NCBI GenBank assembly: GCA_045591645.1
Contig: JAZNTG010000019.1
Coordinates: 1 to 49,596, forward strand
Direction of reading: 5' to 3'
Source of the DNA: SFWF01 sp045591645
Lineage (GTDB): Bacteria > Bacillota > Clostridia > Oscillospirales > Acutalibacteraceae
DNA: 49,596 nucleotides
Position 1 is the stretch's first letter; each line of letters begins with the position of its first letter. The notes under the pieces were generated by a model that searched no databases, had not been told where the DNA came from, and worked only from the letters and a program-made list of their open reading frames with translations. A program made the position numbers and the translations under genes. Shown here one piece after another: positions 1 to 9,336 of the stretch.

Positions 1-2477
1 AGAACGCCGTTTACATCCTGACGCAGCTTCATAACCAGCGCCCACTTTTCCATATCTACGCCCTGTGCGTATGCACCAAGATCGGTGGGCATTTGGTTCA
101 GCAGCACATTCCGGACATCGTCACCTTCGCGGTGGGGCATAGCCTGCCAAATCTCATCGCAGGTAAAGGCGAGGATCGGGGCAAACAGCTTAGCCAGTGT
201 ATCTGCGATCAGGAACAGCGCGGTCTGTGCGCTGCGACGGCGCAGACCGTCCTTTTCTTCGCAGTACAGACGATCCTTGATGATGTCCAGGTAGAAGCTG
301 GACAGCTCCACGACACAGAAATCATTGATCGCGTGGGAGACAATGTGGAATTCGTAGTTATGATATGCCTTGCGGACGGTCTTTACCAGCTCGTCGAGCT
401 TTGTAAGTGCCCACTTGTCCAGCTCTTCCATCTCAGCAGGTGACACCAGGTTGTTAGCATCAAAGCCATCCAGGTTACCCAGGAAGTAACGGGCAGTATT
501 ACGGAACTTCAGGTAGTTTTGCGCGATCTGCTTGAAGATCTCCTTGGAGCAGCGAACATCAGCGTGGTAATCAGAGGATGCTGCCCACAGACGGACGATA
601 TCTGCACCGAAATCTTTGATCAGGTCAGCGGGATCGACACCGTTGCCAAGGCTCTTGTGCATTGCCCGACCCTGACCGTCAACAACCCAGCCGTGGGTAA
701 CGACAGTTTTATATGGTGCAACACCTGTAGTTGCAACCGATGTAAGAAGGGACGACTGGAACCAGCCTCTGTACTGGTCGGCACCCTCTAAATAAAGGTC
801 CGCAGGTGTTCCGAGGTAATCTCTGTTTCCGCAAACAGCGGCGTGAGATACACCCGAATCAAACCAAACGTCCATAATATCGGTTTCTTTCTTGAAAGAG
901 GTACAACCGCATTCGCACTTTGCGCCCTCGGGCATAAGCTCGGTGGCACTAAGCTCATGCCAAGCATCAGCTCCCTTTTCTCTGAATATAGCTGCAACCT
1001 TTGCTATAGACTCAGGGTTGATATATTCCTTACCGCAGTCTTCACAATAGAACATCGGGATCGGAACGCCCCAGGTGCGCTGACGGGAGATACACCAGTC
1101 ACTGCGGTCGCGTACCATTCCCGTAATTCTGCCCTCGCCCCATTCGGGCACCCATCTTACCTTGGATATCTCCTCAACCGCCTTATCTGCAAACGCAGAG
1201 ATAGAGCAGAACCACTGCTCGGTGGCGCGGAAGAGAATGGGCTGTTTACATCTCCAGCAATGAGGATACTGGTGGATTATTTTCTTAAGTGCAAATAGAT
1301 AGCCGTTTTCATCGAGCCATACGGCGATCTTCTTATTAGCTTCTTCTGTGGGGAGACCCTTAAACATTCCGGCTTCCTCGGTGAGAACACCCTTGGAATC
1401 GACAGGAACGACCATTCCGATCTCAGGATATCTGCGGCAGACCTCAAAGTCATCAACACCGTGACCGGGAGCTGTATGAACACAGCCTGTACCGCTCTCT
1501 AATGTTACGTGATCTCCTACGATGATGAGAGAATCTCTGTCTATAAAGGGATGACGCGCTACCATATACTCAAGCTCAGCGCCCTTGAACTTTGCTACGG
1601 TCTCATAGTCGGTCTTTTCAGCCGCAGCCATAGCACCGTCGGCAAGCTCGCTTGCCATAATATAATACTCGTCACCCGATTTGATTACAGAATACTCATA
1701 CTCGGGTCCGAGACAGATAGCAAGATTTGCAGGCAGAGTCCAGGTGGTAGTGGTCCAGATAACGAAATAGGTCTTTGCAGGATCGATTCCTGCTCCTGTC
1801 AGTATTCCCTTATCGTCCTTTACGGGGAACTTTACATAGATAGAGTAACAGGGATCCTCTGCATACTCGATCTCAGCCTCTGCAAGAGCTGTCTGACAGT
1901 CTGCACACCAATATACAGGCTTTAAACCCTTATAGATATAGCCCTTGTTTGCCATTTCGCCGAATACCTCGACCTGCTTTGCAACATATTCAGGCTTTAA
2001 AGTAAGATAAGGATTATCCCACTCGCCAAGAACTCCGAGACGCTCAAACTGGCGTCTCTGCTCCTCTGCAAAGTTGACAGCAAAGTCCTTACACATACGG
2101 CGGAGCTCCAAAGCGGAAATTCTCTCACCCGACTTCATACCTGCAGCCTTTCGTGCCTTCAGCTCGGTGGGAAGTCCATGAGTATCATAACCCGGTACAT
2201 ATGGAGCCTTGTAGCCTGTCATGTTTTTGTATCTTACTACAAAGTCCTTCAGGGACTTGTTGAGTGCCGTACCTAGGTGGATGATACCGTTTGCATAGGG
2301 AGGACCGTCATGAAGAATATAAGAAGGCTTACCCTCATTTTTCTTCATAAGCTCTCCGTAAATATCCTCCTCCTGCCATTTAGCTAAAGCCTCAGGCTCA
2401 CGGGTAGGAAGTCCCGCTCTCATCGGGAATTCGGTCACAGGTAAATTTAGTGTTTTGTTATAATCGCGCTCTTCCAT
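1..2477 (-). CDS. ileS: Isoleucyl-tRNA synthetase, C-terminus cut by window edge
   Basis: Charges tRNA-Ile with isoleucine in the cytoplasm (class I aminoacyl-tRNA synthetase). About 825 residues are visible; the family is usually 900-1050, so the C-terminal anticodon/zinc part lies outside the window. The HIGH signature appears as HLGT at residues 67-70 (after PYANGII). Editing-domain motifs TTTTWTLPA and HTAPGHGVDD and the DVWFDSG segment are present. The KMSKS loop reads GRAMHKSLGN near residue 605, a departure from the usual signature. The ATG start at 2477 is preceded by AGGAGA. It is the last visible gene of the division/repair operon, 35 bases after divIVA. Confidence 0.96.
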   Translation of the reverse strand, partial: MEERDYNKTLNLPVTEFPMRAGLPTREPEALAKWQEEDIYGELMKKNEGKPSYILHDGPPYANGIIHLGTALNKSLKDFVVRYKNMTGYKAPYVPGYDTHGLPTELKARKAAGMKSGERISALELRRMCKDFAVNFAEEQRRQFERLGVLGEWDNPYLTLKPEYVAKQVEVFGEMANKGYIYKGLKPVYWCADCQTALAEAEIEYAEDPCYSIYVKFPVKDDKGILTGAGIDPAKTYFVIWTTTTWTLPANLAICLGPEYEYSVIKSGDEYYIMASELADGAMAAAEKTDYETVAKFKGAELEYMVARHPFIDRDSLIIVGDHVTLESGTGCVHTAPGHGVDDFEVCRRYPEIGMVVPVDSKGVLTEEAGMFKGLPTEEANKKIAVWLDENGYLFALKKIIHQYPHCWRCKQPILFRATEQWFCSISAFADKAVEEISKVRWVPEWGEGRITGMVRDRSDWCISRQRTWGVPIPMFYCEDCGKEYINPESIAKVAAIFREKGADAWHELSATELMPEGAKCECGCTSFKKETDIMDVWFDSGVSHAAVCGNRDYLGTPADLYLEGADQYRGWFQSSLLTSVATTGVAPYKTVVTHGWVVDGQGRAMHKSLGNGVDPADLIKDFGADIVRLWAASSDYHADVRCSKEIFKQIAQNYLKFRNTARYFLGNLDGFDANNLVSPAEMEELDKWALTKLDELVKTVRKAYHNYEFHIVSHAINDFCVVELSSFYLDIIKDRLYCEEKDGLRRRSAQTALFLIADTLAKLFAPILAFTCDEIWQAMPHREGDDVRNVLLNQMPTDLGAYAQGVDMEKWALVMKLRQDVNGV

Positions 2478-2512
2478 TAAAAAATCTCCTAATGTGTTTA
2501 TATGTATATATT

Positions 2513-3337
2513 TTATTCTTCGTCATTTACAGGCTTAATAACAAAGCCAGCCGACATATCATCCATAACCTCACGAAGGGGAGGTGCTACTTTTATCTCC
2601 TCTACTGCCAACGTAAGAGTTTCTTCATTTTCAGTAATCTCAGGCTTCAAAGCTTCCAATTCAGTATTTTGTACTTCTTCGAGCTTTTCCTGACGCTCAA
2701 TAAACTGACGCAGATCAGGTTCATTATTTATTATTTCCTCAATTCCTATCGCCGCCTGACGGGGATCAACAGGAACCTCCTCAGGAAGTGCCGAAAGCGA
2801 CTCCAGATGCGACTTGTAAGCTATTTTGATCTCCTTTTTAAATGCCGCAACCTCAGCTTTAAGCTTATCGAAAAGAAGCTGCTCGCGGGCGACAGAGTCC
2901 TTGGCAGCCAGTATCATACCCTCGCTCTTTCTTGCTGCATCGCTCAGCATAACCTCCGCTTGGTTTGCCGCCTCGTTCTTCTGCTCGGTGATGACAGCAT
3001 CTATTTCCTCCAGAGCCTTCTTGGTGCGTTGCTTTATATTCTCAGCCTCGTTATTTGCAGCCTCCACTGTTTCCTCCGCCTTTGCCTTTGCTTCAGCTAC
3101 AATGGAATCTGCAAGCTTCTGAGCACTGATAAGCACAGTATTGATACTCTGTGCAGAATTTTCGGTTTCCTTTATCTGATTCTCAAGCTGTTCGATTTTT
3201 TCCTGCTTTGCCTTTACAAGCTCGGCAAATTTTATGTAGTCGGCATAAACCTTATCGCAAAAATCATCAACTTCATCAGCCTTATAGCCGCCCATAACCT
3301 TTGTGAATCTGATGTCCTGAATTTCCTTCGGAATCAT
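2513..3337 (-). CDS. divIVA: DivIVA-domain cell division/polarity protein
   Basis: 274 residues. The N-terminal motif IRFTKVMGGYKADEVDDFCD (about residues 9-28) is the DivIVA membrane- and curvature-binding domain. A long Ala/Glu/Lys-rich coiled coil follows (about 30-190), then an acidic tail without clear structure. DivIVA proteins gather at division septa and poles and recruit partners. The tail ends in acidic residues with no membrane segment. It follows sepF and ylmH, the standard Gram-positive order, and precedes ileS. Confidence in the family is high; its exact polar partners cannot be read from sequence. Confidence 0.93.
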   Translation of the reverse strand: MIPKEIQDIRFTKVMGGYKADEVDDFCDKVYADYIKFAELVKAKQEKIEQLENQIKETENSAQSINTVLISAQKLADSIVAEAKAKAEETVEAANNEAENIKQRTKKALEEIDAVITEQKNEAANQAEVMLSDAARKSEGMILAAKDSVAREQLLFDKLKAEVAAFKKEIKIAYKSHLESLSALPEEVPVDPRQAAIGIEEIINNEPDLRQFIERQEKLEEVQNTELEALKPEITENEETLTLAVEEIKVAPPLREVMDDMSAGFVIKPVNDEE

Positions 3338-3353
3338 AACAACGCCCCCTGTG

Positions 3354-4094
3354 TTACATATATTTTTTTGCTTTTAATATAATTCTATCCTTACGGGTAC
3401 GGTCCTCGACCGAATCTATAACAAACTTTCCTTTGCCGCGCACGGTTATCTTATCGCCGTTTCTTACCGCCTTTACGGTTTTTTCCACACAAACGGAGTT
3501 GACGGCTACAAGACCGTCTTCAATAAAAGTCGCCGCCTGCCCTCTAGAGCATTTTAAAAGCGCTGCCACAATACAGTCAAGCCGAGTTGACGCTACCGTA
3601 TCGGTAATTTCCTTCATTGACGATGCCCCTGGCAACGGATACTGAAAACCTTCACTGAGGCTAACGCCGACACTCGCAACCTTTGTAATACCGCTCAGCA
3701 CACATTTCACAATATCACGTGAGAGAAATGCGATCGCTCTTCCCTCTTCTATGAGTATATCTCCTACAGTTTGCCGTTCAATACCGAGCGCCATTAATGC
3801 GCCGAGAAAATCTCTGTGGGTGAGTTTGTCCTGACGGCGATATGAAAATGTTACGGTAGCTATAGGAAAAAATGCATCCTTATCCTCGCACCAATCGGGG
3901 AAAATACCAAAATACACCCTTTCGGCACCGTCATAACCGCCGAAAAGCTCTGCGTTGCAACCAAGCTTTGATACAAACTCTGCGGCAATCGCCGCTTCAG
4001 AGGCAGTGAGGAAACCCACAAATTTTGGCATTGACGAGGTATCGCAAAGTCTTATTGCGTCACGAATACGCGGGATAATTAGTTCAGTTTCCAT
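3354..4094 (-). CDS. ylmH: YlmH-family S4 RNA-binding protein
   Basis: 246 residues, the usual YlmH length. The C-terminal S4 domain is visible at about residues 170-235 (RLDCIVAALLKCSRGQAATF, then a VNS..V.K turn and basic strands). The N-terminal half matches the YlmH fold between sepF and divIVA. YlmH has been linked to stalled 50S-peptidyl-tRNA rescue in Bacillus; that role is transferred from the family. Its ATG overlaps the sepF stop by one base (TAATG at 4092-4096), implying translational coupling. Confidence 0.9.
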   Translation of the reverse strand: METELIIPRIRDAIRLCDTSSMPKFVGFLTASEAAIAAEFVSKLGCNAELFGGYDGAERVYFGIFPDWCEDKDAFFPIATVTFSYRRQDKLTHRDFLGALMALGIERQTVGDILIEEGRAIAFLSRDIVKCVLSGITKVASVGVSLSEGFQYPLPGASSMKEITDTVASTRLDCIVAALLKCSRGQAATFIEDGLVAVNSVCVEKTVKAVRNGDKITVRGKGKFVIDSVEDRTRKDRIILKAKKYM

Positions 4095-4546
4095 TAAAGG
4101 AAGTAATTCTCGCTTCCAAAGTCGTCAAGCAGAAGGTCTCCTGAAAAATCGGTATTATCGGGTATGATAACAAACGTACTGTTTGATACGGGCTTGAACT
4201 TAAATGAGATAGCATATGCGGCACCGCTTAAAAAGTCAACAATACGGCGTGCAACGGGTCCGTCTGCATTTTCAAGATTTAAAACAACCGTTTTGCCCTG
4301 CTTTAAATGATCCGCAATAGGTGCAACATCACTGAATATCTCAGGACGTACAAGCACCATCCTCATAGCGGCAGTGCTGTCAGAATTCTGCGCTCTTCTT
4401 CTTTCAGAAGAGAATTTCTTGGCAGCAGGCTTTTCTGTTTTTTCTTCTGTTTCGAAATCCTTATTTTTCTCCTCAAAGGCCTCGCCCTCAAACTCCTCTT
4501 CCTCGCTCACATTGAAAATTCCGCTTAAATAATCCTTGATACCCAT
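4094..4546 (-). CDS. sepF: Cell division protein SepF
   Basis: 150 residues. A short N-terminal amphipathic segment (MGIKDYLSGIF) would bind membrane. An acidic linker follows, and then the SepF core from about residue 60 (VLVRPEIFSDVAPIADHLKQ, NLENADGPVARRIVDFLSGA, FVIIPDN). SepF tethers FtsZ to the membrane and shapes the septum in Gram-positive bacteria. The start is preceded by TTAGGAG. It lies between yggS and ylmH in the conserved ylm order. Confidence 0.95.
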   Translation of the reverse strand: MGIKDYLSGIFNVSEEEEFEGEAFEEKNKDFETEEKTEKPAAKKFSSERRRAQNSDSTAAMRMVLVRPEIFSDVAPIADHLKQGKTVVLNLENADGPVARRIVDFLSGAAYAISFKFKPVSNSTFVIIPDNTDFSGDLLLDDFGSENYFL

Positions 4547-4563
4547 ATTCGTACTCCTAAATT

Positions 4564-5277
4564 TTATTGATAGCTTCTTTGCCCGAAAAGGGCGGTGCCC
4601 AGTCTTACTATATTACTGCCCGAAAGAATGGCTTCGTAAAAATCGCCCGACATTCCCATAGACAGATATTCCATAGTAACATTATCTATTTTTTTATCTC
4701 TAATGTCAATAAACAGTTTGTACATTTGATTAAAAAATGCCAAAATCTCGCTCTTTTTTTCGCAAATTGGAGGAATTGCCATAAGTCCCATCACCCGAAC
4801 TCCCGATATTTGGCTTATTCTCGCTATTGCATCAGGCAGCTCTTCGGCAGTGAAACCCGACTTGCTTTCCTCATAGCCGATATTGACCTCGAGCAATATA
4901 TCGGTCACTATTCCGCGCTCACAGGACAGCTTTCCGATAACACCCGCCAGCTTTTCGGAATGGACAGATTCTATCATTTCGACCTTTCCGACAATGTCCT
5001 TCACCTTATTTGTCTGAAGGTGACCGATAAAATGGCGGTGAGCACCGTCGGACAGAAAGTTTTCTTTGGAAAGAAACTCCTGAACTCGGTTTTCACCTAT
5101 ATAATTGATACCGCTCGCAATAGCGTGATTTATAACCTCCACAGGAACAGTCTTTGTGGCAGCAAGAAGTATAATATCCTCTCTCTTTTTGCCTACCGAT
5201 CGGGCAGCCTCGGTTATCTGCTGCTCGATTATTTTGTAATTCTCATTAAAAATATCAATAGATGATCTTTCCGTCAT
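4564..5277 (-). CDS. yggS: YggS/PROSC-family PLP-binding protein (YlmE)
   Basis: 237 residues, typical of single-domain alanine-racemase-fold PLP-homeostasis proteins. The PLP lysine is in LLAATKTVP near residue 42. Other family marks are IGENRVQEF, HFIGHLQTNK, SVHS and the C-terminal MEYLSMGMSGDFYEAI with a following GS.IVR.G phosphate-binding segment. It buffers pyridoxal phosphate and affects amino- and keto-acid balance. Its start lies inside the end of the HlyD-like gene (23-base overlap), so the two are probably coupled. The neighbouring sepF is the conserved context for this family in Bacillota. Confidence 0.93.
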   Translation of the reverse strand: MTERSSIDIFNENYKIIEQQITEAARSVGKKREDIILLAATKTVPVEVINHAIASGINYIGENRVQEFLSKENFLSDGAHRHFIGHLQTNKVKDIVGKVEMIESVHSEKLAGVIGKLSCERGIVTDILLEVNIGYEESKSGFTAEELPDAIARISQISGVRVMGLMAIPPICEKKSEILAFFNQMYKLFIDIRDKKIDNVTMEYLSMGMSGDFYEAILSGSNIVRLGTALFGQRSYQ

Positions 5278-6460
5278 ATAATCCTCTTCCCTTAACTACT
5301 ACCTCGTCGTAAAGTCGAAGCTGACTTTCATCCGAGGTATTTAGCTTGCAGATTGCATACTCGTCGTTTGAGTAGAGTATTTCGATAGCAACAAATTTTA
5401 TCTCTATACCCGATACAATATATACACCCGAAATACCGTCTACTCTGCGTACCGCCTTTGCGCTTACCCTGAGTCCGCTGTACTCATCTTTTATTATGAC
5501 CATTTTACCCGAACGCATCGAAGCAAGCTCACTTGACATCTCGTTGCAGGAGAGCACTATCGCTGCAGTATCCGAATCCTTAGAAAAGTTTACCCTTTCA
5601 ACCGTTGCGGTAACGGTCTGGTCTGCCGCTTCTATCTCTAGCTTTACAGTATCTCCGTTTTTATAAAACATAGAATCGCTGAGGGGGATGGTCGCTACAA
5701 CATACCACTTATAGTCATTAACGATTTTACCTATTATGTTGCCGCCGCTGTTTTCCGATTTCAGCGTCTGCAGATACTCAGGTGTATACACCGTAAGATC
5801 CTCAGATGAGAGCACACCCTCATAGCCATCGGTAGCGGAGACAAAATATCCTGCATAATCGGCAATACACTCTGATTTAGGATTTCCCATGACCGAAAGA
5901 AGCGAAGCTCTCTCACTATTCAGCTCTTCCTTGACTTTGGTAAAATCTGTCTCTTCACCTGTTGCCGCCTGTTTCCTTGTAAGTGCAGTAAGCAGCTCGC
6001 TTTTTATTTCGATCACACTGTCAAAATCGTTATCTGAAACGCAGTAAAGAAACTCCTCCAGATACTCATTTATCTTTGTGTTTATAATACTCATATCGAC
6101 GGCAGCAGTATTGTTATAGCCCTCAATTTCTTCAATAGCACCCAGTTGCTCATCTATTTCTGCGATTCTGGTTGCCGCGGCAGATGCCTTATCATCAGTA
6201 AATACCTGTGCAATTGTTCCGCCTTTTGCAACGCGCTCTCCGTCCGAAATTATGAAATGAAGGGTTCCGTCGTCAGATATTTGTACAAGGTGCTCACTTC
6301 TTATAATGGTACCGTTCAGCTCAACACCCTGAGAATGCTCAAAGTAAACCGCCGATTCAGTGGTAATTGCCGAATAATACGAGGTGAAAAACTGATACGC
6401 AAAAAAGCTTACGGCTAACAGTACAACTGCTATCTCAATTATCCTGCGACTCCTATTCAA
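5255..6460 (-). CDS. HlyD-like membrane-anchored adaptor protein
   Basis: About 401 residues. One membrane helix sits near the N-terminus (IIEIAVVLLAVSFFAYQFF) and a large extracytoplasmic part follows. A lipoyl/barrel-like stretch (GTIIRSEHLVQISDDG, then DGERVAKGGTIAQVFTDD) resembles HlyD/membrane-fusion adaptors, followed by a helical hairpin and a C-terminal beta domain. No partner transporter is encoded nearby. Start choice: a TTG at 6460 has AAAGGAAGG six bases upstream; a second TTG at 6478 lacks a good site. With 6460 it overlaps the miaA stop by eight bases. HlyD-like genes next to sepF are known from clostridia, but their job is unknown. Confidence 0.78.
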   Translation of the reverse strand: MNRSRRIIEIAVVLLAVSFFAYQFFTSYYSAITTESAVYFEHSQGVELNGTIIRSEHLVQISDDGTLHFIISDGERVAKGGTIAQVFTDDKASAAATRIAEIDEQLGAIEEIEGYNNTAAVDMSIINTKINEYLEEFLYCVSDNDFDSVIEIKSELLTALTRKQAATGEETDFTKVKEELNSERASLLSVMGNPKSECIADYAGYFVSATDGYEGVLSSEDLTVYTPEYLQTLKSENSGGNIIGKIVNDYKWYVVATIPLSDSMFYKNGDTVKLEIEAADQTVTATVERVNFSKDSDTAAIVLSCNEMSSELASMRSGKMVIIKDEYSGLRVSAKAVRRVDGISGVYIVSGIEIKFVAIEILYSNDEYAICKLNTSDESQLRLYDEVVVKGRGLYDGKIIY

Positions 6461-7385
6461 AATAGCCCTTCCTTTCAAGTATTTTTAAAGCTTCGGATAA
6501 AACGTCATCCGTTTTATCAATATTTATCCAGTCTATACGCTCGTCCCTTAAAAACCACGTAAGCTGTCGCTTGGCGTATCTTCTCGTTTGGCGTTTTACG
6601 GTTTCGACCGCCTCCTCCAAGGATATTTGTCCCTCGAAAAAGGGAAAGAACTCCTTGTGGCCTATCGCCTGTACCGCGGTGTCGCCACCCTGATTTAAAA
6701 AAGCGGCTTCGGCCTCTTTTATAAGTCCGTTTTCAAGCATTATATCGACCCGTCTGTTTATTCGGTCATATAAATACTCGCGGTCATCCGCTTTAAGTCC
6801 TATCATAAATGCGTGATAGGGTGAAGGCTCGGTCTTTGAGTTTTCATTTTGCTCGGTCATAGTCATACCTGTCAGCTTGTATATCTCAAAGGCCCTGATG
6901 ACCCTTTTTTTGTTGTTCGGATGTATCTTTTTTGCGGCGTCACGGTCAAACAGCGCCAAACGTTCTATCATTTTCTCTCCGCCGAGTGTGTCATACTCTT
7001 CCTCGAGAGCAGACCTGAGACCAGGGTCAGCCTTCTCCTCGGTAAAGCTTACATTATCAATAAGCGAACTGATATATAGCCCTGTTCCGCCTACAAAAAT
7101 CGGTACTTTTCGGCGAGCGGTTACCTCAGCCGCCTTTTGGTGCGCATCCCTTACATATTCTGCAACAGAATAGCTGTCAGAGCGACTGAGAAACTCAAAT
7201 AGATGGTGAGGTACACCGCGCTTTTCTTCGCTCTCGGGCGCGGCTGAAGCAATATGCATATCACGGTAGATCTGCATAGAATCGCAGGAGATTATTTCGC
7301 CGCCCAGCTGCTCGGCCAGAGCTACCGAAAGAGAGGTCTTGCCCGTAGCTGTGGGTCCTACTATCGCAATTACAGATGTTTTCAT
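6453..7385 (-). CDS. miaA: tRNA dimethylallyltransferase MiaA
   Basis: 310 residues. It transfers a dimethylallyl group to A37 of tRNAs reading UNN codons. The P-loop GPTATGKT lies at residues 9-16, followed by SCDSMQIYR and the substrate motif GGTGLYISSLI; a C-terminal QTRRYAKRQLTWFLRD segment is characteristic. The ATG at 7385 has an AGAGGTG site and sits 10 bases after the mutL stop. A longer frame from 7451 would overlap mutL and lacks support. miaB, which acts next on the same base, heads this operon. Confidence 0.95.
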   Translation of the reverse strand: MKTSVIAIVGPTATGKTSLSVALAEQLGGEIISCDSMQIYRDMHIASAAPESEEKRGVPHHLFEFLSRSDSYSVAEYVRDAHQKAAEVTARRKVPIFVGGTGLYISSLIDNVSFTEEKADPGLRSALEEEYDTLGGEKMIERLALFDRDAAKKIHPNNKKRVIRAFEIYKLTGMTMTEQNENSKTEPSPYHAFMIGLKADDREYLYDRINRRVDIMLENGLIKEAEAAFLNQGGDTAVQAIGHKEFFPFFEGQISLEEAVETVKRQTRRYAKRQLTWFLRDERIDWINIDKTDDVLSEALKILERKGYFE

Positions 7386-7395
7386 AGCTTCACCT

Positions 7396-9321
7396 CTAAT
7401 TTGTTCGTCCGAACTGACGCTCAAGCTCACTGCGTCTAAGCTCAAAGGCAACAGGTCTGCCGTGAGGGCAGTACATAATCTCCTTATCGGAGAGTATCCT
7501 TTTTGCCAATGCCTCCAGCTCTGCCGCCGACTGATCGTTGCCGCCCTTTATTGCTGCACGGCAGGCAACCGTATGGTAAAGGTTTTCGAGCCTTTCGTTT
7601 TCAACATTGCCGCTCGAAAGAAGATTATCCGCCACCTCGCAAACGCTCAGCATTACATCCTCGTTCGCAAGCTCTGTCGGAACGGCTCTGACGAGCACTG
7701 AAGAGGTTCCGAACTCTTCGATCTCAAAGCCTGCTGCACGAAGCAGCTCGAGATTTTCAAGCACTGCCCTGTGCTCTGCACGGGACAGCGTAACGCTGAT
7801 CGGAGAAAGCAACAGCTGAGGCTGTACCGTTCTTTCCTTTTTAAACTTTTCAAAAAGTATCCTCTCATGAGCCGCATGCTTGTCTATGAAATAAATACTG
7901 CCCTTGAATTCCACAATTATGTATGTCTTATATGCTTCGCCTATATATTTCAGTTCAATCTCGGTATCAGCGGCAAAGGCTAGTGAGGCAGCTGCAGGGG
8001 GCTCCGATTTGACCGCGGGACGCGTAGTATCCTTAATAAGATCCCTATAGCTGAATTCTTTTTGTGCCGATGTAACTATCACTACCGTATTATCCTCTAC
8101 CGACGGCGCAGTATGTGTTACGGGCTCGATCCTGACCGTATCCTTAAATACCGCAGTTTCGTTACTCTTAAACAAAGTCTGTTTGTAAAGCGCATCCTTA
8201 TAAAGCTCTTCGGCAGGGGTTGCGCTCTTTGCCGACATCTTTTTATATTCCTCTGCGCTGATACGTGCAAACGGCTGTACTCTTCCGTGTTCGGTGCGCG
8301 TAGGAGTCCTTAAGTTCAGTTCAGGACGGTCATCACCCTTTATAAGTGCGTTCTTTACCGCATAATATACGGCTTCAAAAACTGCTTTTTCGTCCGCAAA
8401 CCGCACTTCGGTCTTTGCAGGATGAACATTTACATCAACACAGTCAAACGGAACCTCTATACGTAGCACACAGGTAGGAAATTTGCCCACCATAGCAGAG
8501 TTTTTGTATGCATTATCAAGAGCCTTTGCGGCAGCGCCGGAACGGATCATGCGCCCATTTAAAAAGAAATACTGTCCCGAACGGGAAGGTCGGCAATAAA
8601 CGGGCTTGCAGGTCATACCCGTGACTTTTATACCACCTGTGGTAGAATCAACAGGGATCAGCGAGCTTGCAAACTCTCTGCCTAAAACCTCATATATTGC
8701 AGAGACGAGCTTCCCGTCTCCGTTTGTCGAAAGGAGAGTTCTCGAATCTTTAATAAATTTAATTGCAATATGCGGATTACACAGTGCCAGATTATCCATA
8801 ACGGTAGCTACCGCCATAGCCTCAGAAACATCTTTTTTGAGGAACTTCATACGAGCGGGAATATTGTAGAAAATATCTCTTACGATTATGGTCGTACCCT
8901 CAGGACAGCCTGCCTCGTCATATTCCTTTTCCTCTCCGCCCTCTATAACATAGCGTGTTCCCGATACACCCTCTGCTGTCTTTGTAAGAAGCTCAACCTT
9001 GGCAACCGAGCTGATGGATGCGAGCGCCTCTCCGCGAAAGCCGAGCGTACCTATGCTGTGAAGGTCATTTTCGCTTTTTATCTTGCTGGTGGCATGGCGC
9101 AAAAATGCGGTCGGCACCTGAGAATGCCTGATACCCGAGCCATTATCGGTAACTCGCATATAGGTTATGCCTCCGCGCTGTATCTCGACCGTTATTTTTG
9201 TTGCACCGGCATCTATTGCATTTTCGGTCAGCTCCTTTATGACCGAAGCGGGACGCTCGACGACCTCCCCTGCCGCAATAAGCTCGGCAAGGTGTTTAGG
9301 CAAAACTTTTATATCAGCCAT
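7396..9321 (-). CDS. mutL: DNA mismatch repair protein MutL
   Basis: 641 residues. The GHKL ATPase N-terminus shows IAAGEVVERPASVIKELTEN and DNGSGI, then GTLGFRGEALASISSV. The C-terminal half carries the endonuclease-type motif as DKHAAHERILFE (the usual DQHA reads DKHA) and CPHGRP near the end, so it should nick the new strand as in other bacteria without MutH. AGGAGGTTCCGTT precedes the ATG. It follows mutS by 15 bases. Confidence 0.96.
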   Translation of the reverse strand: MADIKVLPKHLAELIAAGEVVERPASVIKELTENAIDAGATKITVEIQRGGITYMRVTDNGSGIRHSQVPTAFLRHATSKIKSENDLHSIGTLGFRGEALASISSVAKVELLTKTAEGVSGTRYVIEGGEEKEYDEAGCPEGTTIIVRDIFYNIPARMKFLKKDVSEAMAVATVMDNLALCNPHIAIKFIKDSRTLLSTNGDGKLVSAIYEVLGREFASSLIPVDSTTGGIKVTGMTCKPVYCRPSRSGQYFFLNGRMIRSGAAAKALDNAYKNSAMVGKFPTCVLRIEVPFDCVDVNVHPAKTEVRFADEKAVFEAVYYAVKNALIKGDDRPELNLRTPTRTEHGRVQPFARISAEEYKKMSAKSATPAEELYKDALYKQTLFKSNETAVFKDTVRIEPVTHTAPSVEDNTVVIVTSAQKEFSYRDLIKDTTRPAVKSEPPAAASLAFAADTEIELKYIGEAYKTYIIVEFKGSIYFIDKHAAHERILFEKFKKERTVQPQLLLSPISVTLSRAEHRAVLENLELLRAAGFEIEEFGTSSVLVRAVPTELANEDVMLSVCEVADNLLSSGNVENERLENLYHTVACRAAIKGGNDQSAAELEALAKRILSDKEIMYCPHGRPVAFELRRSELERQFGRTN

Positions 9322-9336
9322 AACGGAACCTCCTTT

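Noticed and set aside
2450..3382. Long plus-strand frame opposite divIVA
   Set aside because: It is a Cys/Leu-rich shadow of the divIVA coding strand; divIVA has a clear domain, start site and operon context.
6461..6478. Six-codon longer HlyD-like protein from TTG at 6478
   Set aside because: No ribosome binding site upstream, while the TTG at 6460 has a strong one.
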